From positions 1-61,036 of the forward strand of contig NZ_JBNPVX010000015.1 in assembly GCF_050434145.1 (NCBI RefSeq): a stretch of DNA of 61,036 nt, given 5' to 3'. Under the pieces are notes generated by a model that was not told where the DNA came from, made no database searches, and saw only the letters and a list, made by a program, of their open reading frames with translations. Positions within the stretch are counted from its first letter, which is position 1. The number at the start of each line of letters is the position of its first letter. Source of the stretch: JAISST01 sp050434145 (GTDB taxonomy: Bacteria; Fusobacteriota; Fusobacteriia; Fusobacteriales; Fusobacteriaceae). Positions 59,016 through 61,036 of this stretch are shown here, piece by piece. The position numbers and the translations under genes are program-made.

Positions 59016-59689
59016 TTTAAAATATATCCTACTCCTCTAACAGTTTCTATCATAACTTGAGAATTATTAGTAGACAATTTTTTTCTGATTTCTTTAATAT
59101 GAATGTCAATGGAGCGAGTTTCTCCAAGAAAATTATCACCCCATACTTTATTTAATATTTCTTCTCGAGTAACTATATTTTCTGAATTTTTAATCAATAA
59201 TTTTAAAAAATTATACTCTTTTAATGTTAGTTTTAAAATTTTGTTATTAGCAGTTATAGTATGTTTAAATGGATCATATAATATATCTTTATATTTCAGG
59301 ATATTATCTTTTGGTAAAAGATAGTTTTTTAATTTGGCTTTAATTCGTGCAACTAATTCCAGTACTCCAAAAGGTTTTTCGATATAATCATCAGCCCCTA
59401 AATTGAATCCTTTTACTTTATCAAGTTCATTTCCTTTAGCAGAGACCATAATTATAGGAATAGTTTTATATTTCTCTTGGCTTCGCAATTTTTCTAATAT
59501 TTGAAAGCCGTCTTGTTCTTCAAGCATAATATCCAAGATAAAAAGATCAGGGGTCGTTTGAGATAAGGCAAAAAACATTTCTTTTCCACTTTCAAATGTT
59601 TTTACATCCATATTTGCCCCTTCAATTACAAAAGTATACAGATTTCTTATACTTGGTTCATCTTCAACCACATAAACAAGGTTTTTCAT
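59012..59689 (-). CDS. phoB: PhoB-type response regulator
   Basis: 225 residues. The receiver (1-120) has the acidic pair VEDEPS, the phospho-acceptor in LFILDIMLEEQDG and Lys in YIEKPFG. The OmpR-type winged helix (about 130-225) shows LTLKEYNFLKLLI, VTREEILNKVWGDNF and the recognition region RSIDIHIKEIRKKL with VRGVGY. Its stop overlaps the phoR start. Neighbours pstB and phoU make phosphate control the likely task. Confidence 0.93.
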   Translation of the reverse strand: MKNLVYVVEDEPSIRNLYTFVIEGANMDVKTFESGKEMFFALSQTTPDLFILDIMLEEQDGFQILEKLRSQEKYKTIPIIMVSAKGNELDKVKGFNLGADDYIEKPFGVLELVARIKAKLKNYLLPKDNILKYKDILYDPFKHTITANNKILKLTLKEYNFLKLLIKNSENIVTREEILNKVWGDNFLGETRSIDIHIKEIRKKLSTNNSQVMIETVRGVGYILK

Positions 59690-59704
59690 GTATTTCTCCT
59701 AATA

Positions 59705-60352
59705 TTACTTTCTTACACCAGTTATGGAATACTCTACCCATTCTCCTATATTAACTGCATGATCTCCAATTCTTTCCAAATGTTTTGAGATCATCATCAG
59801 TAAAATAGCTTGATCAGCATTTTGGGGATTCAAGGTAATCAATTGTATTAAATCACTTTTTATAACATTAAAAAGATCATCAACTTCATCATCTTTCTTG
59901 TTGAGACTTCTAGCCAAGAGCAAATCTTGATTGATGTACGAGTTAACACCATCTTTTACCATTTGAATGGTGACTTTGGCCATATATGGAATATGTTCCA
60001 ATTTTTTAATGAAATCTTCTTTCTCAAGCTTTAGCGATATATCACAAATATCACTGGCTTGGTCTCCAATTCTTTCTAAATCAGTTATCATTTTGAGTGC
60101 AGCAGAGACTTCTCTAAAATCTTTGGCAACAGGCTGTTCCATTAATAATAACTTCAAACAATCCTCTTCAATATCTTTTTCTAACTTGTCAATTTTTGTA
60201 TCATACTCGATAATATTATGTGATAATTGAGTATCATGAGTAGTTAGAGCTTTAATAGAAGATTCGATCATCATTATTACTTCTCTACACATTATAGCAA
60301 GTTTATTAAAGACTTCTTTTAACTCTTTATCATATTTATTTCTCATCACCAT
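59705..60352 (-). CDS. phoU: Phosphate uptake regulator PhoU
   Basis: 215 residues forming two repeated three-helix bundles, with metal-binding E/D patterns DLERIGDQASDI and HLERIGDHAVNI in the two halves. It links PstB activity to PhoR. ATG 60352 has GAGG seven bases before it (ATG 60346 is a second choice). Between pstB and phoB. Confidence 0.95.
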   Translation of the reverse strand: MVMRNKYDKELKEVFNKLAIMCREVIMMIESSIKALTTHDTQLSHNIIEYDTKIDKLEKDIEEDCLKLLLMEQPVAKDFREVSAALKMITDLERIGDQASDICDISLKLEKEDFIKKLEHIPYMAKVTIQMVKDGVNSYINQDLLLARSLNKKDDEVDDLFNVIKSDLIQLITLNPQNADQAILLMMISKHLERIGDHAVNIGEWVEYSITGVRK

Positions 60353-60397
60353 AATTATACCTCTTTTTTGATATATTGTAATTATATTTATAAAATT

Positions 60398-60966
60398 TTA
60401 TCCAAATCTACCAGTAATATAATTTTCTGTCCTTTCATCCTTTGGATTAGAAAATAAAAGATTAGTTTTATTATATTCTACAATTTCTCCAAGGAGAAAA
60501 AAAGCAGTTTTATCTGATACTCGAGTAGCTTGTTGCATATTGTGTGTTACGATTACAATAGTTAATTCATCGGATAATTCTTCAATTAGTTCTTCAATTT
60601 TTCCTGTAGAAATAGGATCAAGAGCGCTAGTAGGTTCATCCATCAACAAAATTTTTGGCATAGCTGCCAAGGCTCTAGCTATACACAGTCTTTGTTGTTG
60701 TCCGCCAGAAAGACTTAGAGCATTTTTTTTTAATCGATCTTTTACTTCTTCCCAGATATTAGCTTTTTTGAGACTTGTTTCTACAATTTCATTTAGTTCA
60801 GTTTTGTTATTTATCCCAAATACCCTAGGGCCAAAGGCTATATTTTCATAAATAGATATTGGAAAAGGATTTGGTTTCTGAAAGACCATTCCAACATTTT
60901 TTCGCAGAAAATTAACATCAGTATCCTTAGCATAAATGTTAGTATCTCCTTGTATAATATATTTAA
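60398..60966 (-). pseudogene. pstB: Phosphate ABC transporter ATPase PstB, broken near the N-terminus
   Basis: The C-terminal 190 residues of PstB are intact: GDTNIYAKDTDVNFLRKNVG, then VFQKPNPFPISIYENIAFG, the signature LSGGQQQRLCIARAL, Walker B ILLMDEPTSALDP, and VTHNMQQATRVSD. Upstream of about residue G in QGDTNIY the reading runs into a stop at 60992-60994 and unrelated AT-rich sequence; Walker A is not found in any frame up to the window edge. The break coincides with a 70-bp insertion bounded by a repeat of TTGTATAATAT. A downstream ATG 60889 could give only a useless fragment. Confidence 0.85.
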
Positions 60967-61036
60967 GTTGATAAAGGCAACTTAAACCTTTTTATTAGCT
61001 TAATATTATTCAGCTATTGTTGTATAATATGTTTAT
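60950..61036. repeat. 70-bp insertion inside pstB with direct repeats and hairpin
   Basis: TTGTATAATAT occurs at 60950-60960 and again at 61020-61030 (16 of 18 bases match when extended). Between them lies TTTAAGTTG (60962-60970) with its perfect inverse CAACTTAAA (60978-60986), a 9-bp stem with a seven-base loop, followed by CCTTTTTATTAG. The spacing of 70 is not a multiple of three. Confidence 0.6.

Noticed and set aside
1..61036. CRISPR array, prophage or complete insertion sequence
   Set aside because: No regularly spaced repeats, no cas, phage or transposase genes were found on either strand.

Overview
The window is low-GC (roughly 30 %), dense, mostly housekeeping bacterial chromosome. 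It combines an outer-membrane marker (Kdo transferase WaaA), SpoVG, Mini-RNase III, a complete-looking MEP-pathway set (IspE, IspD, Dxr), CD1871A-type and 4Fe-4S redox proteins, and heavy use of TTG/GTG starts and extended -10 promoters. A diderm, anaerobe-like, AT-rich genome of this type points to the Fusobacteriota, most likely a Fusobacterium or Cetobacterium relative. That assignment is inferred from gene content and was not checked by a database search.

Layout: 1-7.8 kb (+) holds the end of tuf, ispE-spoVG, and a run ymdB-prmA-cmk-waaA-trmB-purA. 7.9-9.9 kb (-) is a lipoprotein built from MORN-like repeats. 10.1-20.1 kb (-) is one compact type IV pilus / type II secretion-like operon: gspH-like, a 60-residue secreted protein, pilB, pilC, pilin, prepilin peptidase, gspI-, gspJ- and gspK-like minor pilins, a PilM/PilN-type fusion, a PilO-like protein and a secretin with an inserted carboxypeptidase-regulatory-like domain. 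It has one strong promoter at 20105-20133 and no pilT in view. 20.3-22.8 kb is uxaC with a divergent GntR/FCD regulator. 23-30 kb is mixed accessory DNA: an orphan 331-residue protein, flavodoxin, tcdA, an M23 peptidase, a three-gene TlpA / CXXC small protein / 4Fe-4S membrane protein redox cassette, and a LysR regulator. 30.4-39.6 kb (+) runs mutS2-ispD-nitrilase-hypothetical-cysS-mrnC-mreB-holB. 39.7-40.1 kb is a Val-Asp-Phe-Cys tRNA cluster. 40.2-47 kb (+) is an SLH-type protein, pgi, then uppS-cdsA-dxr-tmk-rseP (isoprenoid, lipid carrier and envelope stress). 47.2-56.4 kb (+) is an NtrC-like regulator, a PpiD-like foldase, dnaG-rpoD, a degenerate sigma-like protein, a Nif3-like protein and a small membrane protein. 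56.4-57.1 kb is the RNase P RNA and tRNA Ser-Ser-Arg. 57.3-61.0 kb (-) is the end of a phosphate regulon, pstB-phoU-phoB-phoR.

Things beyond the ordinary: (i) a dispersed intergenic repeat, richer in GC than its surroundings, with two clear copies and one diverged relative, sitting just upstream of flavodoxin, tlpA and pgi; the first copy is flanked by a 9-bp direct repeat. (ii) A sigma-70-like protein right after rpoD that keeps the core-binding QEGNIGL motif but has lost the DNA-reading residues of region 4.2. (iii) The redox cassette, with a 45-residue CXXC membrane peptide too short for usual gene calling. (iv) The unusual domain make-up of the secretin and the fused inner-membrane pilus proteins. 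(v) Three probable lesions: a 70-bp insertion breaking pstB at the window edge, a one-base frameshift in a G-run at the phoR 3' end, and an SLH gene whose ribosome site points at an ATA codon.

No CRISPR array, prophage, complete insertion sequence or rRNA gene was seen. All calls come from reading the sequence; no homology search or folding program was run.
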